From positions 1 through 26,296 of the forward strand of contig CAVKYH010000026.1 of NCBI GenBank assembly GCA_963660485.1: 26,296 bases of DNA, written 5' to 3'. The stretch is from UBA6398 sp963660485 (GTDB lineage: Bacteria; Bacteroidota; Bacteroidia; Bacteroidales; Bacteroidaceae). This document shows, piece by piece, positions 1 through 8,092 of this stretch; the first letter of the stretch is position 1, and every line of letters starts with the position of its first letter. The notes beneath the pieces are model-generated. The model was not told where the DNA came from, did no database searches, and saw only the letters and a program-made list of their open reading frames with translations. A program made the position numbers and the translations under genes.

Positions 1-343
1 CACTATAAAGGTACTCTTTTTGCCGAGACGGCAAAGAAAAACGCTTCTTCTTTTTGTTTCTGTGAATAATTCAGGTTAAATTAAGATTACAAATAGCCTT
101 TGCAGAGCGACATATTCATATTGTATTTCTCCAAAAAGATGGGCTAAAAACGGTTTGCGGATATGGTTTTTACGACATGGCTTGTCGTTTAAAACGAGGT
201 CAGACATAATTTAAATTCCGACGCATCTAGTTTAAATTATGTCTGACCTCGGAAAAACGGGATTTGGACATACTTTTACAGCATACCTATAAGCATGCTA
301 ATCAAGCCTTTGTAAGAAAACTCAAAAAAGGGTTGACAAAGGG
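1..343. other. Gene-free stretch at window start
   Basis: No convincing coding region is seen here. The stretch is AT-rich and ends at the stop codon of the esterase gene. It holds a short inverted repeat (TTTGCCG at 19-25, CGGCAAA at 29-35) that lacks a T-run on either strand, so I do not call it a terminator. It also holds the 21-bp-phased array listed separately at 163-254. A weak hairpin of five base pairs (333-337 with 343-347) followed by six T on the minus strand overlaps the esterase stop codon and might act as a poor terminator. Confidence 0.6.
163..254. repeat. 21-bp-phased palindromic repeat array (A1)
   Basis: Three exact 21-bp units start at 192, 213 and 234, each beginning AAA; the first two end TTT. 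The first and third are reverse complements over 18 bases: CGAGGTCAGACATAATTT at 195-212 pairs with 234-251. The middle unit (core CCGACGCATCTA) is a 21-nt spacer that matches half of the palindromes at 15577-15610 and 26254-26287. The upstream flank 163-183 is identical over 21 bases to 15545-15565. The array lies 3' of the minus-strand esterase gene. It could be a BIME-like extragenic element, an RNA hairpin or a protein-binding ladder. Confidence 0.85.
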
Positions 344-1159
344 TCAATCGTCGTCAAACATTCCCTTGAACCATTTGAGTTCGTTGTAGGTTTCCTTGAT
401 ATCTGTATTGTCGATATCGAAGTTTCTGTCAACGGTGCGCGGGTTGTCTTTGGTGGAATGTGCGAAAAGCCAGTCGTATGTTTTTTGCAGATAGAACAGC
501 CGAGCGAGTATTCCGTGGGAGCCGTTGGCGAGCCAGTCGAAGCGCAGCAGTTTGTCCGCGCCATTCTCCTGCAAATATTCCACCACTCGTTTCGACTGCG
601 CGATACCTACGGCGCGGTCTGCCGTACCGTGCATTATCCACAGCGGCAATTTGCCAAGTCCCGACATATCGCTAAGCGAGCAACCGCCACAAAGCGCCAT
701 AGCTGCGGCTATCTTTTCGGGATATGTGGCGCAGAAATCGAGCGTGCCGTATCCTCCGAGGCTCATTCCCACTACATAGACGCGCGTGGAGTCGATGCGA
801 TAGTTTGCTTTGGTCCATTCGAGCAGTTCATTTATCTTTTCAGGCTTCCAGGCTCCGCCCGAGTTTTGCGGCGCGAGCACCACGGCGGGAATTATCTTGC
901 CTTTCTCTATTGCATCGAGCACGCCGTAGCGCCTCACGCGGTTGAGGTCGCGCCCGCAAAGGCTTGCGCCGTGAAGGAATATGACGAGCGGCACGCTATG
1001 GTTGTCTTCCTCGTAATCGCCGGGCGTATAGATCCAGAAGTTGTAGTTGTCGGGCACAGTGCCTCGCATTGCGGCGAAGTTTCCTTTGGGAATATCCTGC
1101 GCCCACGCGTTTGCCGCAAACAGCGACAGGAGAAGAATGATATACGAACGTTTAAGCAT
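344..1159 (-). CDS. Secreted alpha/beta-hydrolase (esterase/PHB depolymerase-like)
   Basis: A 271-residue exported serine hydrolase, probably cleaving an ester outside the cytoplasm; the substrate is not readable. Residues 1-20 form a signal peptide ending AWA|Q. The alpha/beta-hydrolase fold is shown by an oxyanion-hole HGAS at 63-66, the nucleophile elbow GMSLGG with Ser133, an acid in HGTAD (Asp181) and His215 in GSHG. This order and spacing fit the feruloyl esterase/polyhydroxybutyrate depolymerase-like group common in Bacteroidales. The last 40 residues are Asp-rich with no catalytic motif. The gene begins 24 bp after the PBP4 gene on the same strand, so the two are probably cotranscribed. 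No promoter element is seen in the gap. The fold and triad are secure; the physiological substrate is not. Confidence 0.85.
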   Translation of the reverse strand: MLKRSYIILLLSLFAANAWAQDIPKGNFAAMRGTVPDNYNFWIYTPGDYEEDNHSVPLVIFLHGASLCGRDLNRVRRYGVLDAIEKGKIIPAVVLAPQNSGGAWKPEKINELLEWTKANYRIDSTRVYVVGMSLGGYGTLDFCATYPEKIAAAMALCGGCSLSDMSGLGKLPLWIMHGTADRAVGIAQSKRVVEYLQENGADKLLRFDWLANGSHGILARLFYLQKTYDWLFAHSTKDNPRTVDRNFDIDNTDIKETYNELKWFKGMFDDD

Positions 1160-1183
1160 AAATCAATGTAGGGTTTTGCGGTT

Positions 1184-2425
1184 TCACTTTACCATAGCCT
1201 CGCCCAGACGCCGCTGAAGCACGCGCGCATCGAGCACCGACATTTCACAATCCATTATGGCGAACGCGAGAAGATGGCCGTTGGCTGCCTCGCAATAGCC
1301 GGCAAGCGAACTGATGCCGTAGGGGTGGGACAGCGTGCCGGTCTTGGCGCGAATCTTGCCGCGTGTCCTTGCGTTTGTCATCTCGCGCGCCAGAGTTCCG
1401 TCCACTCCCGCAATCGAGAGGTTGTTTCGGAGCACAGGGTAAAGGCTTTTGTCCTTGTTGCCGTACTTCAATATTGCCACGAGAGCCTTTGGCGAGAGAT
1501 GGTTGTGCGTGCAAAGTCCGCAGCCGTCGTGAATCACGAGCGCGGAGTCCTTTTGTCCGAGGTCTTCACGCAGGAATTTGCGTAGATACTCCACTCCCGC
1601 CTCCACGGGCAACTTGCGCGGGTCTACGCGATTGCCTATTGTGTAAAGCATTGCCGTGGCCTGGGTGTTGGAACTGTTCTTCCACATTCTCTTCACCACG
1701 TCGCCAATCGAACTGTATCGGGTATAGATGCAGCGCATATTGGCGGGCGTGCGCATCATCACCACTTGACTGTCGGCGATGCTTATTCCCTGCCCCCGCA
1801 TAGCGGCTTTCAACGATTTCACCACGCGCGGCGCACCCTTGTAGAGCAGTCCGTAGCGCGAGAACGACAAGTCCCACGGGTACCAATGTGGCTCGCTCTC
1901 CACAGGAGCCTTTATCACGAGGTCGACGATAAGCCGGCCAGCTATTTTCTTCACCCCTTTTCCTTTCAGCGCCTTGGCAAAAGCCGCAAGATCGGGGCTG
2001 TCGAGCTGCGGGTCAAGCCCCGCCTTGAACGCCGCGTCGCCCATCAGCATTCCGCCGGGAGCCACTTTGCCGCGAATCAGAAGGGAGGTGGAATAGCGAT
2101 ATCCGTTCCCGAGCAAATGCAAACCGGCCACACCCGAAAGCAACTTCATACATGACGCCGAAGACATGGCTTGGTTTTCGTTGCAACCATACACGGGACG
2201 GTCGGCTGTGAGGTCGTAAACATAAAAAGCGAACTGCCCAGCACACCTTGGCTTTGCCGCAAATTCTGCAAGGCGCTTCTGCAACCTTCCATCTATCGCC
2301 ACGGAAGAAGAATCGGACTTTTGACCTTTTTTGACCCTGCCTTTTTTGCCGTTGGAGCAGGAAAAAACCACAGCAAGCGCAAAAAACGCAAATATAACTA
2401 TACGCGAAAAACGGAATAAACTCAT
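1184..2425 (-). CDS. dacB: D-alanyl-D-alanine carboxypeptidase/endopeptidase, PBP4 family (peptidase S13)
   Basis: Low-molecular-weight class C penicillin-binding protein that trims or cuts D-Ala peptide links in periplasmic peptidoglycan. With the ATG at 2425 it is 413 residues. All three serine-acyltransferase motifs are present: SCMK (Ser91 to Lys94), SSN at 251-253 and KTG at 361-363. The long gap between SxxK and SxN, with the GxLxxD-like stretch GRLIVDL, is typical of S13. The N-terminus is a hydrophobic segment followed by Cys23 (FSC), an imperfect lipobox, so it may be membrane-anchored. An upstream ATG at 2458 is rejected because a -7 element at 2446-2453 lies downstream of it. It heads a probable two-gene unit with the esterase. 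Confidence 0.92.
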   Translation of the reverse strand: MSLFRFSRIVIFAFFALAVVFSCSNGKKGRVKKGQKSDSSSVAIDGRLQKRLAEFAAKPRCAGQFAFYVYDLTADRPVYGCNENQAMSSASCMKLLSGVAGLHLLGNGYRYSTSLLIRGKVAPGGMLMGDAAFKAGLDPQLDSPDLAAFAKALKGKGVKKIAGRLIVDLVIKAPVESEPHWYPWDLSFSRYGLLYKGAPRVVKSLKAAMRGQGISIADSQVVMMRTPANMRCIYTRYSSIGDVVKRMWKNSSNTQATAMLYTIGNRVDPRKLPVEAGVEYLRKFLREDLGQKDSALVIHDGCGLCTHNHLSPKALVAILKYGNKDKSLYPVLRNNLSIAGVDGTLAREMTNARTRGKIRAKTGTLSHPYGISSLAGYCEAANGHLLAFAIMDCEMSVLDARVLQRRLGEAMVK

Positions 2426-2445
2426 CGGGATAATCTTTACATAGG

Positions 2446-2453
2446 CAAAGGTA
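2446..2453 (-). promoter_or_regulatory. -7 promoter element (TACCTTTG) for dacB
   Basis: Read on the minus strand, 2453-2446 is TACCTTTG, a full match to the Bacteroidota -7 consensus TAnnTTTG. The predicted transcription start would be near 2440, giving a leader of about 15 nt before the ATG at 2425 and excluding the ATG at 2458. No clear -33 TTTG is seen. Confidence 0.6.
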
Positions 2454-2489
2454 GGCATTTCTGCCTTTTCCGCCCGAGAACATCGGACA

Positions 2490-2615
2490 CAATTGCAATT
2501 ACATCAGACCTTTTTACAGTTTCATGAGACCAAACCGCAGTTTCGTGAGAGCAAACCGCAAGATTCTGGGAGCATACGGCAAGATCCTCGGAGCAATCTT
2601 TTTTACATGCGGAGT
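2490..2615. repeat. Degenerate tandem 21-bp repeats (about six units)
   Basis: Starting at 2490 the sequence can be cut into 21-bp units that resemble each other. Examples are 2532-2552 and 2553-2573, which both start AAACCGCA and end GAGC; 2574-2594 starts ATACGGCA and ends GGAGC; 2511-2531 shares CAGTTTC.TGAGA with 2532-2552. On the minus strand the units carry GGTCTGATG, GGTCTCATG and TGTCCGATG, resembling the GTCTGAC core of the palindromic arrays elsewhere, so this looks like a diverged member of the same 21-bp family. It sits between the dacB promoter and the terminator of the fasciclin gene. A minus-strand reading frame across it gives a seven-residue repeat but does not look like a gene. 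Confidence 0.65.
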
Positions 2616-2636
2616 TTTTTGGTCTTATATCAAACA

Positions 2637-2668
2637 AAAACTCCGGCACATTACTGCACCGGAGTTTT
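2637..2668 (-). terminator. Rho-independent terminator of the fasciclin gene
   Basis: A 10-bp perfect stem, AAAACTCCGG at 2637-2646 with CCGGAGTTTT at 2659-2668, encloses a 12-nt loop. On the minus strand it is followed by a T-rich tail (TTTTTGTTT). It lies 26 bp after the stop of the fasciclin lipoprotein gene. Confidence 0.85.
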
Positions 2669-2694
2669 ATATCCAAGTTAAATTTCAAAATCTC

Positions 2695-4773
2695 TTACCA
2701 AATGTTCTCTGCCTTCTCACCATTGTAGATTGAGCGCGGAACAAGTTCGAAGTAGTCGCAGAACAACTGGCCGTAAGGGTTGGTCAACACGTTCTTGAAA
2801 CGCACATAGTAAATTTTGTCGGCTTTCATCGGGCCACGGTAAACAATGTAGCGCATTGACAACATGCTCGAGCCGTTACCATCGCGGAACGAAGTGGACA
2901 CACCGCTCGCATTGAGCAAACCGTAAAGCTTCGGTCCTTTCATATAGCCGTGGTTGCGCATAGCCTTGTCGTTGTCCTTTGCCGACTGCGGGTCGTCGGG
3001 ATTGTCTTTCACCCAACCGATGTTAGGCGAAGTGTAAGCTGCACGCATATCCAAAGGCACTCCGATTGCGGGAAGATTGTCCTTGTCTTCGCCAAAATAG
3101 ATCTGGGTCATACCGCGCCACGATGCGTTTGAAAGTCCCCAACGGAATTCATAAGTACCGTCAACCGGAACGGGCGGCAACTGGAATGTAACGTCATACT
3201 GGCCGAGGATAAGTATCTCGTTGCAGTTAATGTCAACCCAACCGTTAGGGTTAACCTCGTTGAAGTCAATCTGCCACGACTCGTCGGTAATCTTAACTAC
3301 CTTGCTGAGATATCCGTTAGGCATATTCTGGAAGTCGAGCGAACGGTGAGGATTGCCGAAGCCATTGGCACCACTCTCAAGCATATAGTCGGTGATGTCG
3401 AAACGCAAACGGTCGTTCAACACATAATCGCGCACGTGGGAATCGTACACCATAATCTGATCAATTGGATAGTAGAAACCATTCAACGCATTGTTGGAAT
3501 TGTCGCCATTGCCCGAAACGATGAGCGCGCCTTTGTCGTGCACCGTAACCTCGTCGTAAGTATCATCGTCGTAGGTAGACCAACGGTTCAAGCGCTTGCC
3601 GTCGGTGCTCTCGCCTTCGGTAATGCGGAACAAACGGTGCTGCTTGCCCATGCTCTCATAGTTGCGCGTTACATTGGCTGCAAGCTTGTTGGTATTCTTG
3701 AACGAATAGCCCCATTCGTTCATATGGATAACCAAAAGGTCGAAAGGAATTCTGTCTTCGTAAAGATGATATGCCACAAACTGGTTCACGACATTGTCTT
3801 CGTCGGCCCAATCTTCGGGATTGCCCGCAGCATTCGCAGTCTGACGGTAAATATCCACGCCGTTGCACTTCTCGACAATCTTCTCCTTCACCTCGTCCCA
3901 GTTTTCAATCTGGCCGAATTTGGAAACTTTGATATTGATTCCCCACTCCTTCTCGTAAACACTGTCGGGCTCAACCAAGACTGTATATCCGAAGTATCTG
4001 TGGTCGGGGCATTTGTATTGCGCAACATTTCCGCCGGTAGAACCGATAGCGTTACCGTATTCGGGGTGATTCTCCTCGTATTCTTCATCGCGGTATTTGT
4101 TGAGTTTCTTAGCCCAACCGGTCTCTTGAAGCAAGCGTGCGAATATCTTGCAATTGTCGGCCTGACTGATAAGCTGCGATATTTCATCGTTCGACATCGC
4201 AACCACCTTATCCATTACATGAACGTAACCATTCTCACATTCATTGTCCGGCTCCACGATGCGCGACTCCGAATTGATAACCGTTACAGCCTTGCCGTTA
4301 ATAGTATCGTAGCTGATAGTAACATAACGGTCGTTGAGATTCTGATAAGGAAGAGCGCCCTCGTTAAAGTCAGCCTCTTCATAAGCATCGCTTTGGTCGG
4401 TATCAATAATACTGTTCTTCACAATCATTTCCGCGATAGAGTCAGAAACTTCCGCTACGGGGAAATTCTTCTGATCCATAATACTGTCCACATAAGCCTG
4501 AACAGCATCGTTGGTAGGCACGAAGCACGTATAATTGCCGCGCGTAGCCAACAATTCCATCACGGTTGATTTCGTTTTCTTACTAAGCTTCGTACGTTTT
4601 GCGAGACCGATATAATCAGAAAAGCGGTCGCTGTTATTCGTCAAAAACGTAGAAACCATTTCTCCCTTGAAAACATAAAGATTCGACTCGTCCACAGAAT
4701 CGCTACAACCCACCGATACGCATAATAGCACAACGACGGCGGCCATGGTTTTTATCAGATTAGCAACTTTCAT
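2695..4773 (-). CDS. Fasciclin (FAS1) domain lipoprotein
   Basis: A 692-residue predicted surface or outer-membrane lipoprotein. The signal peptide from the ATG at 4773 ends in a lipobox SVGC with Cys23. Residues from about 30 to 200 look like a FAS1 domain, including the FVPTNDAV motif after a STVMELL helix; FAS1 domains usually mediate adhesion or ligand contact. The remaining 490 residues are beta-rich and acidic, and resemble the C-terminal part of Bacteroidales fasciclin lipoproteins; no enzyme motif is seen. The upstream ATG at 4827 is rejected because a -7 element lies between the two ATGs. Relatives often accompany SusC/SusD pairs, but none are present here and the gene stands alone between its own promoter and terminator. 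Ligand unknown. Confidence 0.82.
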   Translation of the reverse strand: MKVANLIKTMAAVVVLLCVSVGCSDSVDESNLYVFKGEMVSTFLTNNSDRFSDYIGLAKRTKLSKKTKSTVMELLATRGNYTCFVPTNDAVQAYVDSIMDQKNFPVAEVSDSIAEMIVKNSIIDTDQSDAYEEADFNEGALPYQNLNDRYVTISYDTINGKAVTVINSESRIVEPDNECENGYVHVMDKVVAMSNDEISQLISQADNCKIFARLLQETGWAKKLNKYRDEEYEENHPEYGNAIGSTGGNVAQYKCPDHRYFGYTVLVEPDSVYEKEWGINIKVSKFGQIENWDEVKEKIVEKCNGVDIYRQTANAAGNPEDWADEDNVVNQFVAYHLYEDRIPFDLLVIHMNEWGYSFKNTNKLAANVTRNYESMGKQHRLFRITEGESTDGKRLNRWSTYDDDTYDEVTVHDKGALIVSGNGDNSNNALNGFYYPIDQIMVYDSHVRDYVLNDRLRFDITDYMLESGANGFGNPHRSLDFQNMPNGYLSKVVKITDESWQIDFNEVNPNGWVDINCNEILILGQYDVTFQLPPVPVDGTYEFRWGLSNASWRGMTQIYFGEDKDNLPAIGVPLDMRAAYTSPNIGWVKDNPDDPQSAKDNDKAMRNHGYMKGPKLYGLLNASGVSTSFRDGNGSSMLSMRYIVYRGPMKADKIYYVRFKNVLTNPYGQLFCDYFELVPRSIYNGEKAENIW

Positions 4774-4794
4774 ATTTAAGTTATATATTTGTGG

Positions 4795-4828
4795 CAAAAT
4801 TATAATATTCTGCAGAAACGATTGCAAA
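4795..4828 (-). promoter_or_regulatory. Promoter of the fasciclin gene (-33 TTTG, -7 TAATTTTG)
   Basis: On the minus strand, 4802-4795 reads TAATTTTG, matching TAnnTTTG, and TTTG at 4828-4825 lies 22 bp upstream as a possible -33 element. The predicted start is near 4789, giving a leader of about 16 nt before the ATG at 4773. Confidence 0.6.
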
Positions 4829-4885
4829 ATATCCCGAACTTTTTGAACTTGCGATAGTTATTTTTTAGTCAATAAACAACTAATG

Positions 4886-5278
4886 TTAATTTCCAACCGC
4901 GAAATTTATTGTATCGCCGTACGAAGTTCCCATACCATTCCGCGCATAGGCCACACAATAATAATTGCCTTTTCCAAGGCTATCGGCTACGGCACTAAAA
5001 GTTCTCATCGTGTCTGCTTTTAGTTTTATTGCAGCGCTGGCGCTATCCGTATTGCCATACATAAAGCCGCATTCTTTCATCGAAGAGTTATGGCTTTCGC
5101 TTACAAATCCCGTCATCACGCAACTGTCTCCCGCCACGTTGGCGCTTACTGTGTTCACAACGGGCACACGCGGTATCTCTCCGCTACGATCTTCCCCGCT
5201 ACACGCGACCAATACAGAAAAAACTAAAATTATTCCCAATGCGCCATTAAATAGGGCGACACATTTATTTCCTTTCAT
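4886..5278 (-). CDS. Small lipoprotein, beta-sandwich-like, unknown function
   Basis: A 130-residue lipoprotein. The signal peptide ends LVAC with Cys26. The mature part contains a phrase common in Bacteroidales surface lipoproteins of immunoglobulin-like or fibronectin-like fold: a CGFMYG strand, then a YYCVAYARNGMGTSYGD strand. That suggests one beta-sandwich domain without catalytic residues. Its ATG overlaps the stop of the DUF4369 gene (ATGA at 5275-5278), which indicates translational coupling and joint function. I see no T-tailed hairpin after its stop. The role is unknown. Confidence 0.75.
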   Translation of the reverse strand: MKGNKCVALFNGALGIILVFSVLVACSGEDRSGEIPRVPVVNTVSANVAGDSCVMTGFVSESHNSSMKECGFMYGNTDSASAAIKLKADTMRTFSAVADSLGKGNYYCVAYARNGMGTSYGDTINFAVGN

Positions 5279-6039
5279 TTTTTGACATGCAATATCCGTG
5301 CGTCTTGAATTCTCGGCAAGTCATGTTGTTCCACACAGTCCTTACCGTTTATTATCGCCATGTTCTTACGTGCGATAGCCATATATTCCTTTACGTACGG
5401 ATTATTCAAGAATTTCTTCGGGGCGCCATCAATTATCTTCTTTATCTGCTGCGTTATTATCGGGTAGCGATATTGGCTGCATATACGGCTGAAGACTTCC
5501 GGTCCCAACACATTATTATAATTTGCCTGGATAAAATCGACGATCAAGCTGTCGCACGATTGCGATAGCCTGTCTGCCCGTTCCCGGCACAACCGTTCTG
5601 CTTCAAAAGGCATCACTCCTCGCATCATCAGCCGTGCTTCTTCGAGCGAAGTATTTCCCAACTCGTTGTCAAGCCGAGCCTTCGCATCAATAAATCTGTA
5701 CAGCTTATCGTTCAAAGAACTGCCCGACACTTTTTGGTCAAGCAGGTTTATGTCCACGCTTATCTTTCCGTTTTCAATCACAACCGGCATCACGCTCACA
5801 TTGTCAAGATACAACTCCGCCATAAACGTGGAATCTATTTTTCCGTCAAAGGCAAATTGTCCGTGTATCACTTCACAAGAATCTATGTTCTTCACTCCTT
5901 GCAGCGTGCGGTTTTTAAGGTATAAGGTCTTGCCGTCAAGCATGGGCAACGATGTATTGCCCACTATAGAGTATTGTTCGAGACACGATGTCATCGAAAA
6001 CGCCAACGAAAACACACAGAACAAATTAATTATTCTCAT
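5275..6039 (-). CDS. DUF4369 domain lipoprotein without a thioredoxin domain
   Basis: A 254-residue lipoprotein with lipobox MTSC (Cys19). Residues from about 25 to 115 match the pattern of the DUF4369 domain (YLKNR...IDSCEVIHGQFAFDGKID...ELYLDN...VVIENGKISVDI), which normally sits in front of a TlpA/ResA-type thioredoxin domain in Bacteroidota. Here the remaining 135 residues are helical and no CxxC is present, so this is the version without redox activity. Its function is not known; in this family the domain is generally assumed to bind a ligand or protein at the cell envelope. It is first in a two-gene unit with the small lipoprotein and has a matched -7 element upstream. Confidence 0.82.
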   Translation of the reverse strand: MRIINLFCVFSLAFSMTSCLEQYSIVGNTSLPMLDGKTLYLKNRTLQGVKNIDSCEVIHGQFAFDGKIDSTFMAELYLDNVSVMPVVIENGKISVDINLLDQKVSGSSLNDKLYRFIDAKARLDNELGNTSLEEARLMMRGVMPFEAERLCRERADRLSQSCDSLIVDFIQANYNNVLGPEVFSRICSQYRYPIITQQIKKIIDGAPKKFLNNPYVKEYMAIARKNMAIINGKDCVEQHDLPRIQDARILHVKK

Positions 6040-6081
6040 ATTCTTTGTGGTATTGCTACCCTTTTCGCTTGAAACTTATCG

Positions 6082-6089
6082 CAAATATA
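6082..6089 (-). promoter_or_regulatory. -7 promoter element (TATATTTG) for the DUF4369 gene
   Basis: The minus strand at 6089-6082 reads TATATTTG, a full match to TAnnTTTG, with a predicted leader of about 37 nt before the ATG at 6039. No convincing -33 element is seen. The promoter is divergent from the proS promoter. Confidence 0.55.
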
Positions 6090-6282
6090 ATAATCATAAT
6101 GACATTCCGCACGCTTGCCACCGCTTTTACAGGCGTTTTTTAGCTATTTTTATCACATTCGTTCTTTATTGTAAATAAATTCTTAGGCTTCGAGGGGAGT
6201 CGAGGCCATTTCCGGGCATCGCAATCTGTTTGCAAATACGAGAAAACAAAAGACTTTCAGCAGATAATCGGCGAAATTTCGC

Positions 6283-6290
6283 TACTTTTG
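6283..6290 (+). promoter_or_regulatory. -7 promoter element (TACTTTTG) for proS
   Basis: TACTTTTG matches TAnnTTTG and lies 20 bp before the ATG at 6311. This sets the translation start, because the longer reading frame that begins upstream would start before the transcript. No clear -33 TTTG is seen. Confidence 0.6.
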
Positions 6291-6310
6291 CACAAAATAC
6301 AAACAGAATA

Positions 6311-7792
6311 ATGGCAAAAGAATTATCAGGACTGACAAAACGCAGCGAAAACTACTCTGCGTGGTATAACGAACTCGTAGTAAAAGCCGACCTCGCCGAG
6401 CAGAGTGATGTTAGAGGCTGCATGGTAATAAAACCTTATGGCTACGCCATTTGGGAAAAGATACAGCGTTCGCTCGATGACGAATTCAAGAAAACAGGTG
6501 TACAAAACGCATATTTCCCCCTATTGATACCCAAATCTTTCCTTTCGAAAGAAGCAGAGCATGTGGAGGGATTCGCAAAAGAATGCGCTGTGGTAACCCA
6601 CTACCGCCTCAAGACAAACGAAGAACACAACGGAGTGGTGGTTGATCCTGCCGCAAAACTCGAAGAAGAGCTTATTATCCGCCCTACGTCTGAGACAATT
6701 ATATGGAACACGTTCCGCAACTGGATTCACTCCTATCGCGATCTTCCCTTGCTCGTAAATCAGTGGTGCAATGTGATGCGTTGGGAAATGCGCACCCGCT
6801 TGTTCTTGCGCACGAGTGAATTCTTGTGGCAAGAAGGTCATACCGCACACGCCACACGTGAGGAAGCGGAAGAACGTGCCAAGTTGATGCTCAAAGTATA
6901 TGCCGATTTCGTGGAAAACAAAATGGCTGTGCCGGTGGTGCAGGGCGTGAAGAGCGAAACGGAACGCTTTGCCGGCGCACTCGATACCTATACCATTGAA
7001 GCGATGATGCAGGACGGGAAAGCTTTGCAGAGCGGAACTTCGCATTTCCTCGGGCAGAATTTCGGCAAGGCTTTCAATGTGCAGTTCCTCGACAAGGACA
7101 ACAAGCCACAATATGCCTGGGCAACATCATGGGGAGTGTCAACGCGCCTTATGGGTGCGCTCATCATGACCCACTCCGACGACAACGGCCTTGTGCTCCC
7201 GCCCGAACTTGCGCCCATACAGGTGGTGATAGTTCCTATATTCAAGAACGGCGAGCAAGAGAAGTTTGACAACATTCTCAACCCGCTCAAAGAGCGTTTG
7301 GAAAAGCGCGGAATAAGCGTGAAATACGACAACAGCGACAACAAACGCCCCGGTTTCAAATTTGCCGACTATGAATTGCGCGGCGTTCCCGTGAGACTCG
7401 TAATGGGCAGCCGCGATTTCGAAAACGGAACAGTAGAGGTGATGCGCCGCGACACTCTCGAGAAAACCACTATGCCTTTCGACGGTATAGAGGAGCATGT
7501 GGAGCAACTTTTGAAAGACATACAAAAGAATATCTTTGATAAAGCCAAGAAATATCGCGACGACCATATTTATACCTGCGACAACTACGACGAATTCAAG
7601 GAGCGTATCAAAGACGGCGGCTTCTTCCTTTGCCCGTGGGACGGAACCGAAGAAACCGAAGCCCGTATCAAGGAAGAGACACAGGCAACCATACGCTGCA
7701 TACCTTTCGGATACAGCCAGGAAAACCTTGGAAACGACATGGTAAGCGGCAAACCCGCCAAGATGCGCGCTCTGGTGGCAAGGGCATATTGA
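6311..7792 (+). CDS. proS: Prolyl-tRNA synthetase (short, archaeal/eukaryotic-type)
   Basis: Charges tRNA-Pro with proline in the cytoplasm. The 493-residue protein has the class II signature motifs: motif 1 around 43-75, RPTSET at 124-129, motif 2 RTSEFLWQEGHTAH at 167-180 and motif 3 at about 272-300 (WGVSTRLMGALIMTHSDDNG). An anticodon-binding domain follows at about 302-410. The C-terminal region (about 430-493) ends in the Tyr typical of the eukaryote/archaea-like ProRS type. There is no editing insertion between motifs 2 and 3, unlike the long E. coli type. The ATG at 6311 is chosen because the protein then begins at a family-like N-terminus and the -7 element lies just upstream. It is monocistronic, ending in a hairpin terminator. 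Confidence 0.97.
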   Translation: MAKELSGLTKRSENYSAWYNELVVKADLAEQSDVRGCMVIKPYGYAIWEKIQRSLDDEFKKTGVQNAYFPLLIPKSFLSKEAEHVEGFAKECAVVTHYRLKTNEEHNGVVVDPAAKLEEELIIRPTSETIIWNTFRNWIHSYRDLPLLVNQWCNVMRWEMRTRLFLRTSEFLWQEGHTAHATREEAEERAKLMLKVYADFVENKMAVPVVQGVKSETERFAGALDTYTIEAMMQDGKALQSGTSHFLGQNFGKAFNVQFLDKDNKPQYAWATSWGVSTRLMGALIMTHSDDNGLVLPPELAPIQVVIVPIFKNGEQEKFDNILNPLKERLEKRGISVKYDNSDNKRPGFKFADYELRGVPVRLVMGSRDFENGTVEVMRRDTLEKTTMPFDGIEEHVEQLLKDIQKNIFDKAKKYRDDHIYTCDNYDEFKERIKDGGFFLCPWDGTEETEARIKEETQATIRCIPFGYSQENLGNDMVSGKPAKMRALVARAY

Positions 7793-7822
7793 TTTGCCAT
7801 TCCTGCCACGGCAATATAAATT

Positions 7823-7853
7823 TGTGGGCTGAATCTTTTAGGTTCAGCCCACA
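7823..7853 (+). terminator. Rho-independent terminator of proS
   Basis: An 11-bp perfect stem, TGTGGGCTGAA at 7823-7833 with TTCAGCCCACA at 7843-7853, has a 9-nt loop and is followed by TTGTTTTT. It lies 30 bp after the proS stop codon. Confidence 0.9.
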
Positions 7854-7905
7854 TTGTTTTTACCCACTATTCCGCTTGTTTTGAAACCGGGAAAGCACCT
7901 CAAAA

Positions 7906-8031
7906 AAACTACACCGCATGTCGTAAAAACTCCGGGCCATCTAATTTAAATTAGATGGCCCGGAATTTAAATTAGGTCTGACCTCGTATTTTACTATGTC
8001 CGACCTCGTAAAAAACAATGTCAGATATCGT
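7906..8031. repeat. 21-bp-phased palindromic repeat array (A2), six units
   Basis: Exactly six 21-bp steps start at 7906, 7927, 7948, 7969, 7990 and 8011. Units 2 and 3 are reverse complements and form a perfect 34-bp palindrome at 7931-7964 (half-site TCCGGGCCATCTAATTT). Units 4 to 6 carry GGTCTGACCTCG, TGTCCGACCTCG and TGTCAGATATCG at the same place in each unit. The array fills the gap between the convergent proS and 8093-8806 genes, beyond the proS terminator. Apart from this array and the terminator, the 300-bp gap shows nothing I can identify. Confidence 0.88.
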
Positions 8032-8092
8032 TTTTCGCGGAATATTTGGGGTGAAAATTCTGTCGTATTAAAAGAATGAAATCAACTGTATT

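Noticed and set aside
19..35. Inverted repeat TTTGCCG/CGGCAAA as a terminator
   Set aside because: Neither strand has a T-run after the stem (A-rich instead), and no gene end is visible next to it.
163..254. Miniature transposon (MITE) with terminal inverted repeats
   Set aside because: The 18-bp arms could be read so, but no target-site duplication is visible and the same units occur elsewhere in other orders with strict 21-bp phase.
2437..2688. Minus-strand reading frame of 83 codons with a seven-residue repeat
   Set aside because: It spans the 21-bp repeats, reads into the fasciclin terminator hairpin and covers the dacB promoter; the repeat explains the open frame, so I treat it as noncoding.
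3346..4569. 407-codon plus-strand frame opposite the fasciclin gene
   Set aside because: No start signals or recognisable domain; the minus-strand gene has a lipobox, promoter and terminator.
6230..6310. N-terminal extension of prolyl-tRNA synthetase
   Set aside because: It contains the -7 element TACTTTTG and is unlike the family; the start at 6311 fits both promoter and conserved N-terminus.
7906..8031. CRISPR array
   Set aside because: Units abut directly at 21 bp with no unique spacers of constant length, some are inverted, and there are no cas genes.
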